A stretch of 64,000 nt of DNA, taken from positions 3,224,001 through 3,288,000 of the forward strand of contig NZ_CP060201.1 of assembly GCF_013407925.2 (NCBI RefSeq), in the 5' to 3' direction. How positions within the stretch are numbered: position 1 is the stretch's first letter; every line of letters begins with the position of its first letter. The DNA is from Pseudomonas protegens. GTDB lineage: Bacteria; Pseudomonadota; Gammaproteobacteria; Pseudomonadales; Pseudomonadaceae. Made by a program: the position numbers and the translations under genes. The notes beneath the pieces were generated by a model. It had not been told where the DNA came from. It ran no database searches and saw nothing but the letters and a program-made list of their open reading frames with translations. Of this stretch, positions 63,859 through 64,000 are shown piece after piece.

Positions 63859-64000
63859 ATGCCAAAGATGAAACTCGATGCCTACGACCGCAAGATTCTC
63901 GCCGCGCTGCAGCGCGATGGCCGCCTGAGCAACGTGCAACTGGCCGAGGAGATCGGCCTGTCGCCGTCACCCTGCCTGCGCCGGGTGCGCATGCTGGAAG
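63859..64000 (+). CDS. Lrp/AsnC-family regulator, partial (cut by window end)
   Basis: The first 47 codons of an Lrp/AsnC-type regulator: LDAYDRKILAALQRDGRLSNVQLAEEIGLSPSPCLRRVRMLE is the N-terminal helix-turn-helix of the family. ATG 63859 or 63868 could be the start. It is divergent from the LysE exporter, which it probably regulates in response to an amino acid. The effector domain lies beyond the window. Confidence 0.9.
   Translation, partial: MPKMKLDAYDRKILAALQRDGRLSNVQLAEEIGLSPSPCLRRVRMLE

Overview
The window is a replication-origin neighbourhood of a fluorescent-group Pseudomonas chromosome. The gene order gyrB-recF-dnaN-dnaA / oriC / rpmH-rnpA-yidD-yidC-mnmE, then mnmG-rsmG-parA-parB, the atp operon and glmU-glmR-glmS is the canonical pseudomonad order. 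High GC, Pseudomonas-type REP sequences and protein sequences fit. The P. protegens/P. chlororaphis clade is a likely home, but species cannot be fixed by reading.

Layout. 0.1-3.9 kb: a possible small protein, an OmpR-type response regulator, and a minus-strand row of five small genes resembling polymorphic-toxin immunity proteins (Imm33-like, DUF4265, Imm10, DUF4265, Imm21), with no toxin gene beside them. 3.9-10.2 kb: gyrB, recF (with a perfect ParB-binding parS palindrome inside its 3' end), dnaN and dnaA on the minus strand. 10.2-10.7 kb: oriC with four perfect DnaA boxes and an AT-rich segment. 10.7-14.7 kb: rpmH to mnmE. 14.8-18.7 kb: an AraC regulator, an amino-acid permease next to a PhyH-type dioxygenase, and a small membrane protein. 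18.7-19.2 kb: a second origin-like block of DnaA boxes and AT-rich DNA before mnmG. 19.2-30.7 kb: mnmG, rsmG, parAB and atpIBEFHAGDC. 30.8-35.0 kb: glmU, glmR and glmS.

Exactly 25 bp after the glmS stop codon sits a complete Tn7-like transposon, 34986-51602 (16,617 bp), flanked by the 5-bp duplication AGACA. It has terminal repeats beginning TGTGGGATG, repeated TnsB-type sites in both ends, and tnsA, tnsB, tnsC and tnsD with their catalytic residues. tnsE is split by an apparent one-base deletion. The cargo is a nuclease-rich, partly AT-rich defence-like island: a DUF262 protein overlapping a HEPN RNase, a MutL/MORC-like GHKL ATPase fused to a PD-(D/E)XK-like nuclease, a Vsr endonuclease, a convergent C5-cytosine methyltransferase, and a tandem pair of overlapping HNH-nuclease paralogues followed by a 64-residue protein. 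Beyond the transposon lies the displaced glmS terminator and, about 400 bp later, a short decayed copy of glmS sequence.

51.7-64 kb returns to ordinary chromosome: a small membrane protein, a two-gene ABC transporter (fused double permease plus ATPase), LysR-GST-multidomain oxidoreductase, a DUF3142 lipoprotein overlapping a large exported protein, and a LysE exporter divergent from an Lrp/AsnC regulator cut by the window end. The strongest candidate for a little-described system is the transposon cargo at 43.4-48.7 kb, where a DUF262-HEPN pair runs straight into a GHKL-ATPase/Vsr/Dcm cassette.
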